Part shown: in pieces, positions 18,230 to 28,265 of the stretch
Layout of the letters: every line of letters starts with the position of its first letter
How positions within the stretch are numbered: position 1 is the stretch's first letter
Assembly (NCBI RefSeq): GCF_946227985.1
Contig: NZ_CAMKGL010000003.1
Location: 62,001-126,000 of the forward strand
Reading direction: 5' to 3'
DNA from: Serratia quinivorans
GTDB lineage: Bacteria; Pseudomonadota; Gammaproteobacteria; Enterobacterales; Enterobacteriaceae
Length of the DNA stretch: 64,000 nucleotides
Notes under the pieces: model-generated
What the model saw: only the letters and a program-made list of their open reading frames with translations
What the model was told of the DNA's origin: nothing
Databases searched by the model: none
Position numbers and translations under genes: made by a program

Positions 18230-19273
18230 ATGCCGTCAGTGAAAAAAAATAAACGCATTACCATCAGTGATATTGCCGCACTGGCCGGCGTGTCAAAATC
18301 GACCGCCAGCCTGGTGCTTAACGGTCGCAGCAAGGAATATCGGGTGTCCGACGACACCCGCGATCGTATCCTGGCACTGGCCGGCGAGCACCACTACCAG
18401 CCCAGCTTCCACGCCCGTTCGCTGCGTTCCTCCCGCAGCCATACCCTGGGGCTGGTGGTGCCGGAAATGACCAACTACGGTTTTGCGGTGATTTCACGCG
18501 AGCTGGAAACCCTGTGCCGCGAGGCCGGTTTGCAGTTGCTGATCGCCTGTACCGATGAGAACCCGGCGCAGGAAATGATGGCGGTGAACAGTCTGGTACA
18601 ACGCCAGGTCGACGGCCTGATTGTCGCCTCCAGCCAGCTTAACGATGCGGAATACCAAAAAATTAACGCCGGTCTGCCGGTGGTGCAGATGGACCGGCTG
18701 ATCATCGGCTCCGATCTGCCGCTGGTGATCACCGACTCGCTAACCTCAACCGCCACGCTGGTGGAAAACGTCGCACGCCAGCATCCGGACGAATTCTACT
18801 TCCTTGGCGGCCAACCCCGTATTTCACCCACGCGCGATCGGCTGGCCGGTTTCCAACTCGGTCTGGAACGTGCCGGGGTCGTGTGTAAACAGGAATGGAT
18901 CATCAACGGTAATTATCACCCCAGTTCCGGCTACGAGATGTTCGCCCAACTCTGTGCGCAACTTGGCCGTCCGCCCAAGGCACTGTTTACCGCCGCCTGC
19001 GGCCTGCTGGAAGGGGTGCTGCGATATCTGAATCAGCACCAGCTGATGGAGAGCGATCTGCATCTGTGCAGCTTTGACGATCACTACCTGTTCGACGGAC
19101 TGACGTTAAAAATCGATACCGTGGCGCAGGACTGCCGCGCACTGGCTCAACACAGTTTCGACATGGTTAGCGCGCTGATTGACGAGCGGCCATTAGAGCA
19201 GAACGCGCTCTACCTGCCGGGCAACATCCACTGGCGCCACGCCGGTTCGAAGGCATTGCTCGGCCAGCCTTAG
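18230..19273 (+). CDS. scrR: LacI-family sucrose operon repressor
   Basis: This 347-residue repressor has an N-terminal LacI helix-turn-helix ([23 protein letters not shown], about residues 8-31), a hinge helix and a periplasmic-binding-protein-like effector domain. It resembles ScrR and the fructose repressor Cra/FruR ([23 protein letters not shown]). It lies 21 bases after scrB on the same strand. Its likely targets are the AAACCGGTT-centred sites before scrK and scrY; the inducer in other scr systems is fructose or fructose 1-phosphate. Confidence 0.93.
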   Translation: MPSVKKNKRITISDIAALAGVSKSTASLVLNGRSKEYRVSDDTRDRILALAGEHHYQPSFHARSLRSSRSHTLGLVVPEMTNYGFAVISRELETLCREAGLQLLIACTDENPAQEMMAVNSLVQRQVDGLIVASSQLNDAEYQKINAGLPVVQMDRLIIGSDLPLVITDSLTSTATLVENVARQHPDEFYFLGGQPRISPTRDRLAGFQLGLERAGVVCKQEWIINGNYHPSSGYEMFAQLCAQLGRPPKALFTAACGLLEGVLRYLNQHQLMESDLHLCSFDDHYLFDGLTLKIDTVAQDCRALAQHSFDMVSALIDERPLEQNALYLPGNIHWRHAGSKALLGQP

Positions 19274-19303
19274 GCTTTTCTTGTCCCGGTTAAGGAGTTC
19301 GTC

Positions 19304-19387
19304 ATGAGTCGTGAGCATGGCAAACAGGTGCTTTCCGGGGCAGAGGTGATTGCGCTACGGCACATGCTCGTGGCTGAATGGTATTGA
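19304..19387 (+). CDS. Unrecognised 27-residue open reading frame after scrR
   Basis: A short frame starts at an ATG preceded by a good AAGGAG seven bases upstream, 30 bases after scrR, and encodes a mixed helix-like peptide that ends in LVAEWY. I do not recognise it. It may be a truncated gene left where the toxin-antitoxin pair was inserted, or a spurious frame. Confidence 0.25.
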   Translation: MSREHGKQVLSGAEVIALRHMLVAEWY

Positions 19388-19425
19388 ACTTTGGGGGTTG
19401 AACCGACGTACCAGCCATTAACGTT

Positions 19426-19719
19426 TTAACGCTGAGCCAGGAGGCGCAAAATATCTCGCGCACTGTGGAATACACGCTCAATCCTGACATTGCGTTGTAT
19501 CGCAGTAAAAACAATAAGGTATTTACCATAGGCGCTTATCCTGACGCCTCGACCAAGCTCAGGGCGTTTCTGATAGGCTTCGGGGGATTCGCCAATGTGC
19601 TGGCATTGGCGGTAAAGCTCAGAGATAAAACTAAGCGCACGGACTGGGTTATCCTGCGCAATATGATCACCAATATTTTCAATATCACATACCGCTGCCG
19701 GCGATATTGTTAGCTCCAT
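19426..19719 (-). CDS. RelE/ParE-family toxin
   Basis: This 97-residue basic protein has the ParE fold signature: MELTISPAAVCDIENIGDHIAQDNP at the N-terminus, a PELGRGVRISAYGKYLIVF core and RVFHSARDILRLL at the end. ParE toxins of this type poison DNA gyrase; other RelE/ParE members cleave mRNA. The start overlaps the stop of the upstream antitoxin (TAATG), typical of type II pairs. The family is well supported, but the molecular target cannot be read from the sequence. Confidence 0.85.
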   Translation of the reverse strand: MELTISPAAVCDIENIGDHIAQDNPVRALSFISELYRQCQHIGESPEAYQKRPELGRGVRISAYGKYLIVFTAIQRNVRIERVFHSARDILRLLAQR

Positions 19720-19979
19720 TAGTCACTTCCGTTATCCACCATCCGTTGGTATTTAGCCCGCAAACGCGCAAACGCCTCCTCCGCTGGGACTCCCTCACCA
19801 CTTTCAACGCCCTGTACAATGGCCACTCGCAGCTGTTCGATTTTCATCGCCCGCTCATGTTCTTCGAGCAGACGCAGACCCGCCCGTATCACTTCACTGA
19901 CGTTGCCATAACGCCCACTGTCGATTTGCTCATGAACGAACTTCTCAAAATGAGGGCTTAAAGCAATGCTGGTTGGCAT
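19719..19979 (-). CDS. ParD-family antitoxin
   Basis: This 86-residue protein has a ribbon-helix-helix N-terminus (FEKFVHEQIDSGRYGNVSEVIRAGLRLLEEHE), as in ParD/CC2985 antitoxins, and a flexible charged C-terminal half that should wrap the toxin. It lies first in the pair and overlaps the toxin gene by one base. The AT-rich 90 bases upstream contain TAGTTACTATCTATTAGTAG, possibly the autoregulatory operator. Confidence 0.85.
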   Translation of the reverse strand: MPTSIALSPHFEKFVHEQIDSGRYGNVSEVIRAGLRLLEEHERAMKIEQLRVAIVQGVESGEGVPAEEAFARLRAKYQRMVDNGSD

Positions 19980-20067
19980 AGCTGTCTCCGAAAAGTAGTG
20001 TTAGTTACTATCTATTAGTAGTTTATTGGCTGACGACTCGTCAAGCTTTTGTACAAAACTCAGCCAA

Positions 20068-20095
20068 TAAAAAAGGCGCCTGAGCGCCCTTTTTA
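20068..20095. terminator. Bidirectional terminator between exbD and the toxin-antitoxin pair
   Basis: GGCGC and GCGCC pair around CTGA, flanked by AAAAA on the left and TTTTT on the right, so the hairpin can act on both strands. It lies 20 bases after the exbD stop. Confidence 0.75.
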
Positions 20096-20115
20096 CCTTG
20101 GGTGATGTCAGCCCG

Positions 20116-20538
20116 CTATTTGGCGGCGCCTTCCATCCCCACCAGCCCCACCTTCAGGTAGCCGGCTTTACGCAGCGTATCCATCACGCTCATCAGCGTC
20201 TCGTAGTCCACGGTCTTGTCCGCCTGGAAGAAGATGGTGGTCTCTTTGTTCGCCTGAGTTTGCTGATCCAGCACCGACGTCAGTTGATCTGCACTGACCG
20301 CCTGTTCGCCAACGTATAGCTGCTTATCCGCTTTCACCGACAGGAACACCGGTTTTTCCGGACGCGGCTGCGGTTTGGCTGAGGAAGCCGGGAGATCGAC
20401 ACGGATATCTACCGTTGCCAGCGGCGCGGCCACCATAAAGATGATCAACAGCACCAGCATGACGTCGATAAACGGCGTCACGTTGATTTCATGCAGTTCG
20501 CCGCTGTCGTCCAAATCTTCATTTAAGCGCATCGCCAT
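20116..20538 (-). CDS. exbD: TonB-complex proton channel subunit ExbD
   Basis: This 140-residue inner-membrane protein has one N-terminal transmembrane helix (about residues 22-44, INVTPFIDVMLVLLIIFMVAAPL) with the essential membrane Asp (FIDVML) and a periplasmic domain. With ExbB it uses the proton-motive force to energise TonB-dependent import of siderophores and vitamin B12. It starts three bases after exbB, so the two are co-transcribed. Confidence 0.97.
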   Translation of the reverse strand: MAMRLNEDLDDSGELHEINVTPFIDVMLVLLIIFMVAAPLATVDIRVDLPASSAKPQPRPEKPVFLSVKADKQLYVGEQAVSADQLTSVLDQQTQANKETTIFFQADKTVDYETLMSVMDTLRKAGYLKVGLVGMEGAAK

Positions 20539-20541
20539 AAC

Positions 20542-21540
20542 TCACCCCACCCGCAGTTGCTGTGAATGCTGTGAACGTTTGGCTTGTGCCGTGGCGGCCA
20601 GATCCAAATCGCGACCCAGCAGCAGCAGCACCTGCGCAGCCACGTCGCCAACCTGAGCGCGATGACCGCTGATCACACGGGCAAAAATGTTATAAATCAC
20701 CACCGCCGGGATCGCGGCCACCAGCCCCAATGCGGTTGCCAACAGCGCTTCTGCGATGCCGGGGGCAACCACGGCCAGGTTGGTGGTTTGCGAATGAGCG
20801 ATACCGATAAAGCTGTTCATAATGCCCCAGACGGTGCCGAACAGACCGACAAACGGCGAGATGGCACCGATGGTCGCCAGGAAACCATTGCCACGGCCCA
20901 TGTTACGGCTATAGCCCGCAACGCGACGCTCCAGACGGAAACCGGTACGTTCCTTGATGCCATTGTTGTCGTTAGACTCTGCCGACAGCTCCAGCTCGTT
21001 CTGCGCATCGCTGAGTAATACGGAACTGATGCTCTCGTCCGAGAAGTTCTGTGCCAGCTCGGAGGCTTCATCCAGCGAGCGGACATTGGCCAGCGCCAGC
21101 TGTTCGCGGCGCAGACGGCGCTTGGCGCGGAACAGTTCGCTGCCCTTGGAAAACAGGATGGTCCAGGTGACGATAGACGCCAGCACCAAACCGATCATCA
21201 CGATTTTCACCACGATGTCCGCATGTTGGTACATGCCCCAGACGGACAGGTCCATACCGCGAGTTTCCGGCGGCAGGATGGTCGGTTGCGGATTCAGCGG
21301 TGTGATACTTTCAGGCGCGGCTGCGGCAGGCGCAGAGGCCGGAGCAACGCTCTGGGTAACGGCCGGATTAGTCGCCGGAGCAGCCTGAGCGCTACCGGCC
21401 AGACCCACTACCAATACCATTGAAGCGATCAGACCACGGCCAAATGCCTGGCCCCATTGCGCCCGGCCCTGACCGAACGATCCTTGATTTAAATTCTTGC
21501 CAGCCGTTTTCACGCTGTGCCTCCACCCGTTACCGATCAA
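20542..21540 (-). CDS. exbB: TonB-complex proton channel subunit ExbB
   Basis: This 332-residue MotA/TolQ/ExbB-family protein has an N-terminal signal-like segment ending SAQA, a Pro/Ala-rich linker (residues 53-90), and three membrane helices at about 105-130, 215-240 and 260-285. The extra N-terminal region makes it longer than E. coli ExbB (244 residues), as in several other gammaproteobacteria. It is first in exbBD, divergent from metC as in E. coli. A Fur-box-like site lies about 50-67 bases upstream. Confidence 0.95.
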   Translation of the reverse strand: MIGNGWRHSVKTAGKNLNQGSFGQGRAQWGQAFGRGLIASMVLVVGLAGSAQAAPATNPAVTQSVAPASAPAAAAPESITPLNPQPTILPPETRGMDLSVWGMYQHADIVVKIVMIGLVLASIVTWTILFSKGSELFRAKRRLRREQLALANVRSLDEASELAQNFSDESISSVLLSDAQNELELSAESNDNNGIKERTGFRLERRVAGYSRNMGRGNGFLATIGAISPFVGLFGTVWGIMNSFIGIAHSQTTNLAVVAPGIAEALLATALGLVAAIPAVVIYNIFARVISGHRAQVGDVAAQVLLLLGRDLDLAATAQAKRSQHSQQLRVG

Positions 21541-21588
21541 AATTGAGGAATAATTCAGCTTGCGATCATATCAAACCAATCAGGGATT

Positions 21589-21607
21589 GATAGTAGTTCT
21601 CATTATT
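21589..21607 (-). promoter_or_regulatory. Candidate Fur box for exbBD
   Basis: On the minus strand the site reads AATAATGAGAACTACTATC, matching 14 of 19 positions of the Fur consensus GATAATGATAATCATTATC. Iron repression of exbBD by Fur is well established in enterobacteria. Confidence 0.7.
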
Positions 21608-21736
21608 ATTTACCAAATAATCGGCAATGCTTTTACATTTAGCAGTTAAAACGTCTGGATGGCTATCATGTGTCATGCTAACGTAAGGGCTATCGCAAAC
21701 ATCCCGTGAAGACCAAGCCAAAGGTGAGCCGCTCCT

Positions 21737-22933
21737 ATGACGTCAAAAAACATCGAAACCACCCTGATCGGCGCAGGACGCAGCAAGCGCTATACCCAGG
21801 GCTCCGTCAATCCCGTCACCCAACGCGCTTCATCACTGGTCTTTGATTCCGTGGCGGCCAAAAAGCACGCCACCGCCAGGCGGGCACATGGCGAACTGTT
21901 TTATGGCCGGCGCGGCACCCTGACCCACTTCGCGTTACAGGATGCGATGGTTGAGCTGGAAGGCGGCGCAGGTTGTGTACTTTACCCTTGCGGCGCGGCT
22001 GCGGTCTCCAACGCCATTTTGTCCTTTGTCAGCGCCGGCGACCATCTGCTGATGACCGGCTCGGTGTATGAACCCACACAGGATTTTTGTAGCCATATTC
22101 TGAGCCGCATGAACGTGGCTACCACCTATTTTGACCCCCTGATCGGTGCCGATATCGCCGGGCTTATTCAGCCCAATACCCGCGTGGTGTTTCTGGAGTC
22201 ACCCGGTTCGATCACCATGGAAGTTCAGGATATCCCGGCCATGGTGCAGGCAATTCGCGCGGTGGCACCTGAAGTGGTGATCATGATCGACAATACCTGG
22301 GCGGCCGGTGTGCTGTTCAAGGCGCTGGAATTCGACATCGATATTTCGATTCAGGCCGGGACCAAATACATTATCGGCCACTCCGATTACATGCTCGGCA
22401 CCGCCGTGGCAAACCAGCGCTGTTGGGATCAACTGCGCGAATACTCTTATCTGATGGGCCAGATGGTGGACGCCGATACCGCCTATATGGCCAGCCGTGG
22501 CCTGCGCACGCTGGGCGTACGCCTGAAGCAACATCAGCAAGGCAGCATCGAAGTCGCCAACTGGCTGGCCGAGCGGCCGGAGGTGGCGGTGGTCAATCAC
22601 CCGGAGCTACCCAGCTGCAAGGGCCACGAATTTTACCGCCGTGATTTCAGCGGCTGTAACGGCCTGTTCTCTTTCGTGCTGAAACAGCGTCTGAGCGACG
22701 CACAGTTGGCCGAGTATCTGGATAACTTCAACCACTTCAGCATGGCCTATTCCTGGGGCGGCTATGAGTCGCTGATCCTGGCTAACCAACCGGAGGAGCT
22801 GGAAGCCATCCGCCCAGCCGGCGGCGTCGACTTCTCCGGCACCCTGGTGCGCCTGCATATCGGACTGGAGAACGTGCAGGATCTGATTGATGACCTCGCC
22901 GCCGGATTTGAGCGTATCGCCAACACGCACTGA
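21737..22933 (+). CDS. metC: Cystathionine beta-lyase
   Basis: This 398-residue PLP enzyme of the Cys/Met metabolism family cleaves cystathionine to homocysteine, pyruvate and ammonia in methionine synthesis. The PLP lysine is Lys210 in [17 protein letters not shown] phosphate-site residues ([12 protein letters not shown]) and the PLP-ring Tyr (VYEPT) are also visible. Position next to exbB and upstream of yghB matches E. coli, supporting MetC over other lyases in the family. Confidence 0.96.
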   Translation: MTSKNIETTLIGAGRSKRYTQGSVNPVTQRASSLVFDSVAAKKHATARRAHGELFYGRRGTLTHFALQDAMVELEGGAGCVLYPCGAAAVSNAILSFVSAGDHLLMTGSVYEPTQDFCSHILSRMNVATTYFDPLIGADIAGLIQPNTRVVFLESPGSITMEVQDIPAMVQAIRAVAPEVVIMIDNTWAAGVLFKALEFDIDISIQAGTKYIIGHSDYMLGTAVANQRCWDQLREYSYLMGQMVDADTAYMASRGLRTLGVRLKQHQQGSIEVANWLAERPEVAVVNHPELPSCKGHEFYRRDFSGCNGLFSFVLKQRLSDAQLAEYLDNFNHFSMAYSWGGYESLILANQPEELEAIRPAGGVDFSGTLVRLHIGLENVQDLIDDLAAGFERIANTH

Positions 22934-23086
22934 CGCGCCGCCTGTTGCAATGGCAACTTTATTCGCCTTGTTTAATGTGTGCTTAAGCTATTAGCGTTAC
23001 ACTAGCCGGGTAACTGTCAGATACGGTCAACACCGCATCCTGGGGAAGCCAACCCCAGGCGCAACCGGCATGCAACAGGATATATA

Positions 23087-23749
23087 ATGGATGTATTACG
23101 AGAGATTGTTCATGCGCTTTGGCAGCAGGACTTTATTGCCCTTGCCGATCCAAGCGTAATTTGGGTGGTTTATGCGGTACTCTTCACCACTCTATTTTTA
23201 GAAAACGGACTACTGCCAGCCTCCTTCTTGCCCGGCGACAGCCTGCTGCTGTTATCCGGCGCCCTGATCGCCAAAGGCGTGATGGCCTTTGTGCCAACGC
23301 TGATCATTTTAACCGTTGCCGCCAGCCTCGGCTGCTGGTTGAGTTACGTGCAGGGGCGCTGGCTGGGCCACACCAGTTTGGTCAAAGGCTGGCTGCTGCA
23401 ACTGCCTGCCCAATATCATCAACGTGCGCATAATCTGTTTAACCGTCACGGGCTGATGGCACTGGTGATCGGCCGTTTTCTGGGCTTTGTTCGTACCTTG
23501 CTGCCGACCATGGCCGGTATCTCAGGCCTGAACAGCACGCGCTTTCAGATATTTAACTGGCTGAGCGCCGTAATTTGGGTTGGCGCGGTAGTCGGTCTTG
23601 GCTACGCTTTCAGCCAGATCCCACTGGTGAAACGCTACGAAAGCCAGGTGATGACCGGGCTGATGATCCTGCCGCTGGTACTGCTGCTGGTGGGCCTGCT
23701 GGGTGCCATGCTGGTTATCTGGCGTAAAAAGCGCGCCGCCTCTTCCTGA
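23087..23749 (+). CDS. yghB: DedA-family membrane protein YghB
   Basis: This 220-residue inner-membrane protein carries the DedA signatures: [28 protein letters not shown] near the N-terminus and the amphipathic [25 protein letters not shown] motif in the middle. Several hydrophobic segments and a basic C-terminus are clear. DedA proteins are linked to undecaprenyl-phosphate or other lipid flipping; in E. coli yghB and yqjA are jointly needed for growth at high temperature and for cell division. Confidence 0.93.
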   Translation: MDVLREIVHALWQQDFIALADPSVIWVVYAVLFTTLFLENGLLPASFLPGDSLLLLSGALIAKGVMAFVPTLIILTVAASLGCWLSYVQGRWLGHTSLVKGWLLQLPAQYHQRAHNLFNRHGLMALVIGRFLGFVRTLLPTMAGISGLNSTRFQIFNWLSAVIWVGAVVGLGYAFSQIPLVKRYESQVMTGLMILPLVLLLVGLLGAMLVIWRKKRAASS

Positions 23750-23758
23750 TACGCTTAC

Positions 23759-23780
23759 GGGCGGCATGAGTCGCCCCTAC
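23759..23780 (-). repeat. REP-like palindrome after yghB
   Basis: The minus strand reads GTAG, then GGGCGACTCATGCCGCCC. The 5-prime GTAG and the GGGCG...CGCCC arms are shared with the element pair at 29295-29367. Confidence 0.5.
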
Positions 23781-24697
23781 AAAGCTTTCTCAACCAGCGC
23801 CAGGCTCGGGGGCAATTTGCTCACCAGCGTATCTACCGCCAGACGCACCTTCAACGACAAATGTGGCGTTTGCGGCCATACTGCGTGCGCCTCAAATGAC
23901 ATACCGGGCCACTCACTCATCAGCCTGACCAATTCCCCTTTCAATAACGATTCCCGTACCAGCCAACAAGGTAACCAGGAAATACCAAACCCAGCCACCG
24001 TGGCGTCCGCCATCGCCTGCAGGTCGTCCATCTGCAACCGCGTGTTCGGCATCACTTCCTGTATTTTTCCGTCGCTATCCGGGATCAGCCAGTTACGTAC
24101 CACACCGGCACGCATGTAAGTCACCGCGTCATGCCGAATCAATTGTTCAAGGCTTTTCGGTTCGCCATGCTGCTGCAGGTAAGCCGGGGCAGCGCATAAC
24201 GTCATACGGTGGTCGCCGATATGCCGCGCCACCAGCCCACTGCTGCTAACCAGCGCCCCATTGCGGATCGCCAGATCAAAACCATCCTCAATCAAATCCA
24301 CCACGCGGTCGTTGAACGACAGTTCCAGCTCCAGCCCCGGGTGCTCACGCGCCAGACTGGTCAACAGCGGCGCAATGCACATGCGGCCGAACAGCACCGG
24401 CATCGACACCCTCAGCCTGCCGCTGACTTGCTGTTTGCCCGACTCCAGCAGAGTTTCTGCGGTGCGGATCTCCTCAAGTGCCCGTAAGCAACGTTCATAA
24501 AACAGAGCGCCGTCGTCGGTCAAACTCAAACTGCGGGTAGTTCGGTGGAACAGGCGCACAGCCAATCGCTGCTCCAGACGGGCAATGGTTTTCCCCACCG
24601 CCGAGCGTGAAAGGTGCAGCCGACTGGCCGCCAGCGCGAAGCTGCCCGCCTCCACGGCGGTGACAAACACCGAAATACCGCTCAATCGGTCGGTCAT
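23777..24697 (-). CDS. LysR-family transcriptional regulator
   Basis: This 306-residue regulator has a typical N-terminal helix-turn-helix (SFALAASRLHLSRSAVGKTIARLEQRLAVRLFHR, about residues 17-50) and a LysR substrate-binding domain of the CrgA/DmlR type. It is transcribed away from the adjacent oxidoreductase gene with 108 bases between them, the usual arrangement for a LysR regulator and its target. E. coli has neither gene between yghB and yqhC, so the pair is accessory. The effector is unknown. Confidence 0.88.
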   Translation of the reverse strand: MTDRLSGISVFVTAVEAGSFALAASRLHLSRSAVGKTIARLEQRLAVRLFHRTTRSLSLTDDGALFYERCLRALEEIRTAETLLESGKQQVSGRLRVSMPVLFGRMCIAPLLTSLAREHPGLELELSFNDRVVDLIEDGFDLAIRNGALVSSSGLVARHIGDHRMTLCAAPAYLQQHGEPKSLEQLIRHDAVTYMRAGVVRNWLIPDSDGKIQEVMPNTRLQMDDLQAMADATVAGFGISWLPCWLVRESLLKGELVRLMSEWPGMSFEAHAVWPQTPHLSLKVRLAVDTLVSKLPPSLALVEKAL

Positions 24698-24805
24698 GAT
24701 TTGTAGCCCTTAGAGAAACAATCAAAGGAAATCTTATCGCCACTGGCGAACTTCAATCAACGATAATATCCACAGGTCTGTTTATCACTGACTTTGGAGT
24801 CAATC

Positions 24806-25834
24806 ATGGCCGAAACAATGCAACGCTGGACAATGAATGCCCTTGGGCGTCAGCACCTGAAACTGAGCGAAAGCGCCATTCCGCAACCGGGACCACATGA
24901 GATTAGGGTGAAAGTGAATGCGGTATCGCTTAATTACCGCGATAAGTTGATGATCGAAACCGGCATGGGGCTGGAGCTGCCACAGCCGTTTATTCCAACC
25001 TCCGACATGGCCGGTGAAGTCGACGCAATAGGCGCCGATGTCAGCCGCTTCCAGCCAGGCGAGCGGGTAATTTCTACCTTCAGCCCCGGTTGGATAGATG
25101 GCAAACAGAAGCCCTATGGTAATGCGCGCACCCCGCCTTACCATACGCTGGGCGGTTTTTATCAGGGCATGTTGGCGGAATATGTGGTGCTGCATGAGGA
25201 CTGGCTGGTGGCCGCCCCCACCTCGCTGGACGACGCACAGGCCAGCACCCTACCCTGCGCCGGGCTGACCGCCTGGTTCGCATTGGTGGAACAGGGCCAC
25301 CTGTTCTCTGGCCAATCAGTGCTGGTACAGGGGACCGGCGGCGTAGCGCTGTTCGCGCTGCAGATCGCCAAACTGCAGGGTGCCGAGGTGTACGTCACGT
25401 CCAGCAGCGACGAAAAACTGGCGCGTGCCAAGGCGTTGGGGGCCGATCACGGCATTAATCGCCTGGATGGCGATTGGGTAGAGACGGTATATCGGTTAAC
25501 ACAGGATCACGGCATCGACCACGTGGTCGACACCGTGGGCGGCCCTAATCTCGGCAATTCGGTTCGCGCCGTCGCCGTGCAGGGACGTATCTCGGTGATC
25601 GGTGCGCTGGAGGGCTTTGAGGTCTCGGCCCCTGCCGGACCGTTGCTGCTAAAGTCGCCGGTGATCCAGGGGATTGGCGTCGGCCACCGCCGCGCATTGG
25701 AAGATCTGGTACGGGCGGTGGATGCCAATGGCTTGCAACCGGTGATTGATCAACGCTATCGCTTTGACCAACTGCCGCAGGCACTCGACCATCTCGAGCG
25801 CGGGGCGTTTGGCAAAATTGTACTGACGCGCTGA
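24806..25834 (+). CDS. Zinc-independent medium-chain NAD(P)-dependent oxidoreductase
   Basis: This 342-residue protein belongs to the medium-chain dehydrogenase/quinone reductase superfamily. A GroES-like domain (residues 1-120) is followed by a Rossmann domain with VLVQGTGGVALFALQIAKLQGAEV at about 165-190. The cysteine/histidine zinc ligands of classical alcohol dehydrogenases are not evident, which points to a quinone-reductase or enone-reductase-like activity. The ATG at 24806 follows GGAG at a normal distance; an upstream TTG at 24794 is less likely. It is divergent from a LysR gene that probably controls it. The substrate is unknown. Confidence 0.85.
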   Translation: MAETMQRWTMNALGRQHLKLSESAIPQPGPHEIRVKVNAVSLNYRDKLMIETGMGLELPQPFIPTSDMAGEVDAIGADVSRFQPGERVISTFSPGWIDGKQKPYGNARTPPYHTLGGFYQGMLAEYVVLHEDWLVAAPTSLDDAQASTLPCAGLTAWFALVEQGHLFSGQSVLVQGTGGVALFALQIAKLQGAEVYVTSSSDEKLARAKALGADHGINRLDGDWVETVYRLTQDHGIDHVVDTVGGPNLGNSVRAVAVQGRISVIGALEGFEVSAPAGPLLLKSPVIQGIGVGHRRALEDLVRAVDANGLQPVIDQRYRFDQLPQALDHLERGAFGKIVLTR

Positions 25835-25855
25835 ATTGCCGCCCCGGCTGCGGGA

Positions 25856-26773
25856 TTAGCCCTCCATCATTAAAGGAGGGTTATCACGCAGTCGGGCCAC
25901 TTCGTCGCTTGGCGTCACGCCGAAGAAGCGTTTGAATTCGCGGCTGAATTGCGAGGCACTCTCATAGCCAACGCGGATCGCGGCGGTGCTGGCCTTCAGG
26001 CCGTCGTGGACCATCAGCAGACGCGCCTTGTGCAGCCGATAGGACTTCACATACTGCAACGGCGAGGTATTGGTCACCGCCTTAAAGTTATGGTGAAACG
26101 CCGAAATGCTCATATTCACCTCCCCCGCCAACTGCTCAACGTTGAGGCTGTCGGCATATTGGTTCTCGATGCGCCGCAGCGCCTTGGCGATTTGGCTAAA
26201 GTGGGTATGGCGATTGACCAGTTCCTGCAACGACGTCCCGCAGCTGCCACGCAACACATGGTACAAAATTTCACGCACAATCTGCGGCCCCAATACCCGT
26301 GCATCGAGCGGCTTGGCCATCACGTCCAGCAAGCGTTCGGTGGCGCACAGCAGCTCTTCCGACAGTTCGGCCAGATTAACCCCGCTGCTTTCTCTGCGCG
26401 GTTTCATCAGGTAGTCGTCATCGCCGATGTCGATCAACAGATCCTGCAGCATCTGGCTGTCGATGTTCACCGCCAGCCCCACCAGCGGCAGTTCCGGGCT
26501 GGCAAAGGTTTCGCATTCGAACGGCAGCGGTACCGTCATCAACAGATAGTTACGTGGATCGTATTGAAACACCCGATTGCCGCAGTAACCCACTTTGTGC
26601 CCCTGGAAAATGATCACCACCCCAGGTTCGTACATCACTGGCTGACGCGGGCAATGACGATCCACATAGAGGATTTTCACCAGTGGCACCGGCGAAGGGG
26701 TATAACCGTTGCTCTCGGCAAAGCCGGCCGCCTGGCGCGCCATACGGCCGCGCAGTTCATCGATTTCACTCAC
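25856..26773 (-). CDS. yqhC: AraC-family activator of yqhD-dkgA
   Basis: This 305-residue regulator has an AraC N-terminal ligand-binding domain and two C-terminal helix-turn-helix motifs ([34 protein letters not shown] and [28 protein letters not shown]). It sits divergently from yqhD. In E. coli YqhC at this position senses electrophilic aldehydes and activates yqhD and dkgA. Confidence 0.92.
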   Translation of the reverse strand: MSEIDELRGRMARQAAGFAESNGYTPSPVPLVKILYVDRHCPRQPVMYEPGVVIIFQGHKVGYCGNRVFQYDPRNYLLMTVPLPFECETFASPELPLVGLAVNIDSQMLQDLLIDIGDDDYLMKPRRESSGVNLAELSEELLCATERLLDVMAKPLDARVLGPQIVREILYHVLRGSCGTSLQELVNRHTHFSQIAKALRRIENQYADSLNVEQLAGEVNMSISAFHHNFKAVTNTSPLQYVKSYRLHKARLLMVHDGLKASTAAIRVGYESASQFSREFKRFFGVTPSDEVARLRDNPPLMMEG

Positions 26774-26966
26774 GGAAACACCCTCTTACATCAAGAACAA
26801 TTCGGCATAAATAATAGTTTAAAACTCTATTTTTCTACAACGCTTTGTAGGAATAGGCAAGACTCGGGCAGGAATGAGCATTGTGCTTCGGGGCCAGGTT
26901 ACTGACAATACACCCCAGATACTTTGCGCCATCCGGCGCTTGCCTTATGCAGAAGAGAAATCAGCC

Positions 26967-28130
26967 ATGCAAAACTTTATTCTCCATACCCCAACCAAAA
27001 TCCTGTTCGGCCAAGACCAAATCGCCGGCCTGGCGCAGCAGATCCCTGCCGATGCACGCATTCTGATCACCTACGGCGGCGGCAGCGTGAAGAAAAACGG
27101 CGTGCTGGATCAGGTTTATTCCGCACTGGCGGGTCGCAACGTGCAGGAGTTCTCCGGCATTGAACCTAACCCAACCTACGAAACGCTGATGAAAGCGGTC
27201 GAGACAGTGCGTGCAGAAAACATCGATTTCCTGCTGGCCGTCGGTGGGGGTTCGGTGGTCGATGGCACCAAGTTTATCGCCGCAGCGGCTCACTATCAGG
27301 CAGATAGCGACCCATGGCATATCCTGAAAACCGTCGGCAGCGAAATCAAAGGCGCGGTGCCGATGGGCTGCGTGCTGACACTGCCGGCTACCGGTTCTGA
27401 ATCCAACAGCGGCGCGGTGATCACCCGTAAAAGCAGCGGCGACAAACAGCATTTCTTCTCGCCATACGTTCAGCCACTGTTTGCGGTACTGGATCCGGTA
27501 GTGACCTATTCGCTGCCACCGCGCCAGATCGCCAACGGCGTGGTCGATGCCTTTATCCACACCATTGAGCAGTACCTGACCTATCCGGTCGAGGCGAAAG
27601 TGCAGGATCGCTTTGCCGAAGGCCTGCTGCTGACGCTACTGGAAGATGGCCCGCGTGCGCTGGCCGAGCCGGAAAACTATGCCGTGCGCGCCAACGTAAT
27701 GTGGAGCGCCACCATGGCATTGAACGGTCTGATCGGTGCCGGTGTGCCGCAAGACTGGGCAACCCATATGCTGGGCCACGAGTTAACCGCCATGCACGGT
27801 TTGGATCATGCCCAGACGCTGGCCATCGTCCTGCCGGCACTGCTGAACGAGAAAAAAGCGCAGAAACGCGAAAAACTGCTGCAGTACGCCGACCGCGTCT
27901 GGGGTCTGCGTGAGGGCAGTGAAGACAGCCGTATTGACGGTGCCATTGCCGCCACCCGCGCCTTCTTCGAACAGATGGGCGTGCCAACCCGCATGGCCGA
28001 TTACCAGCTCGACGGCAGCTCGATCCCGGCACTGCTTGATAAGCTGCATCAGCACGGCATGACCGCTCTGGGCGAGCATCAGGACATCACCCTGGAAGTC
28101 AGCCAACGTATTTATGAGGCGGCCCGTTAA
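26967..28130 (+). CDS. yqhD: NADPH-dependent broad-range aldehyde reductase
   Basis: This 387-residue iron-type alcohol dehydrogenase matches E. coli YqhD in length. It has the nucleotide loop GGGSVVDGTKFIAAAA and the metal-binding histidines in GHELTAMHGLDHAQTLA. It reduces short-chain and lipid-derived aldehydes with NADPH as a detoxification step. The ATG at 26967 gives the E. coli-like start MQNFILHTPTKILFG; a longer frame begins upstream but lacks support. Control by the adjacent yqhC is expected. Confidence 0.95.
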   Translation: MQNFILHTPTKILFGQDQIAGLAQQIPADARILITYGGGSVKKNGVLDQVYSALAGRNVQEFSGIEPNPTYETLMKAVETVRAENIDFLLAVGGGSVVDGTKFIAAAAHYQADSDPWHILKTVGSEIKGAVPMGCVLTLPATGSESNSGAVITRKSSGDKQHFFSPYVQPLFAVLDPVVTYSLPPRQIANGVVDAFIHTIEQYLTYPVEAKVQDRFAEGLLLTLLEDGPRALAEPENYAVRANVMWSATMALNGLIGAGVPQDWATHMLGHELTAMHGLDHAQTLAIVLPALLNEKKAQKREKLLQYADRVWGLREGSEDSRIDGAIAATRAFFEQMGVPTRMADYQLDGSSIPALLDKLHQHGMTALGEHQDITLEVSQRIYEAAR

Positions 28131-28159
28131 TCGCCCGCCATGCTTTAATTTCTGTCTCT

Positions 28160-28184
28160 TGCGCCCGAGCTGTCATCGGGCGCA
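28160..28184 (+). terminator. GC-rich hairpin after yqhD
   Basis: TGCGCCCGA and TCGGGCGCA form a nine-bp perfect stem around a seven-base loop, 30 bases after the yqhD stop. The T-run is weak, so it may only partly separate yqhD from dkgA. Confidence 0.5.
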
Positions 28185-28265
28185 GTCCCAAGCACTATTC
28201 TGACATCGCTGAAATTTGCTTAGCAAACTCAGCACCACCCCGGTTTGCCAACTAGAATCTACTGA

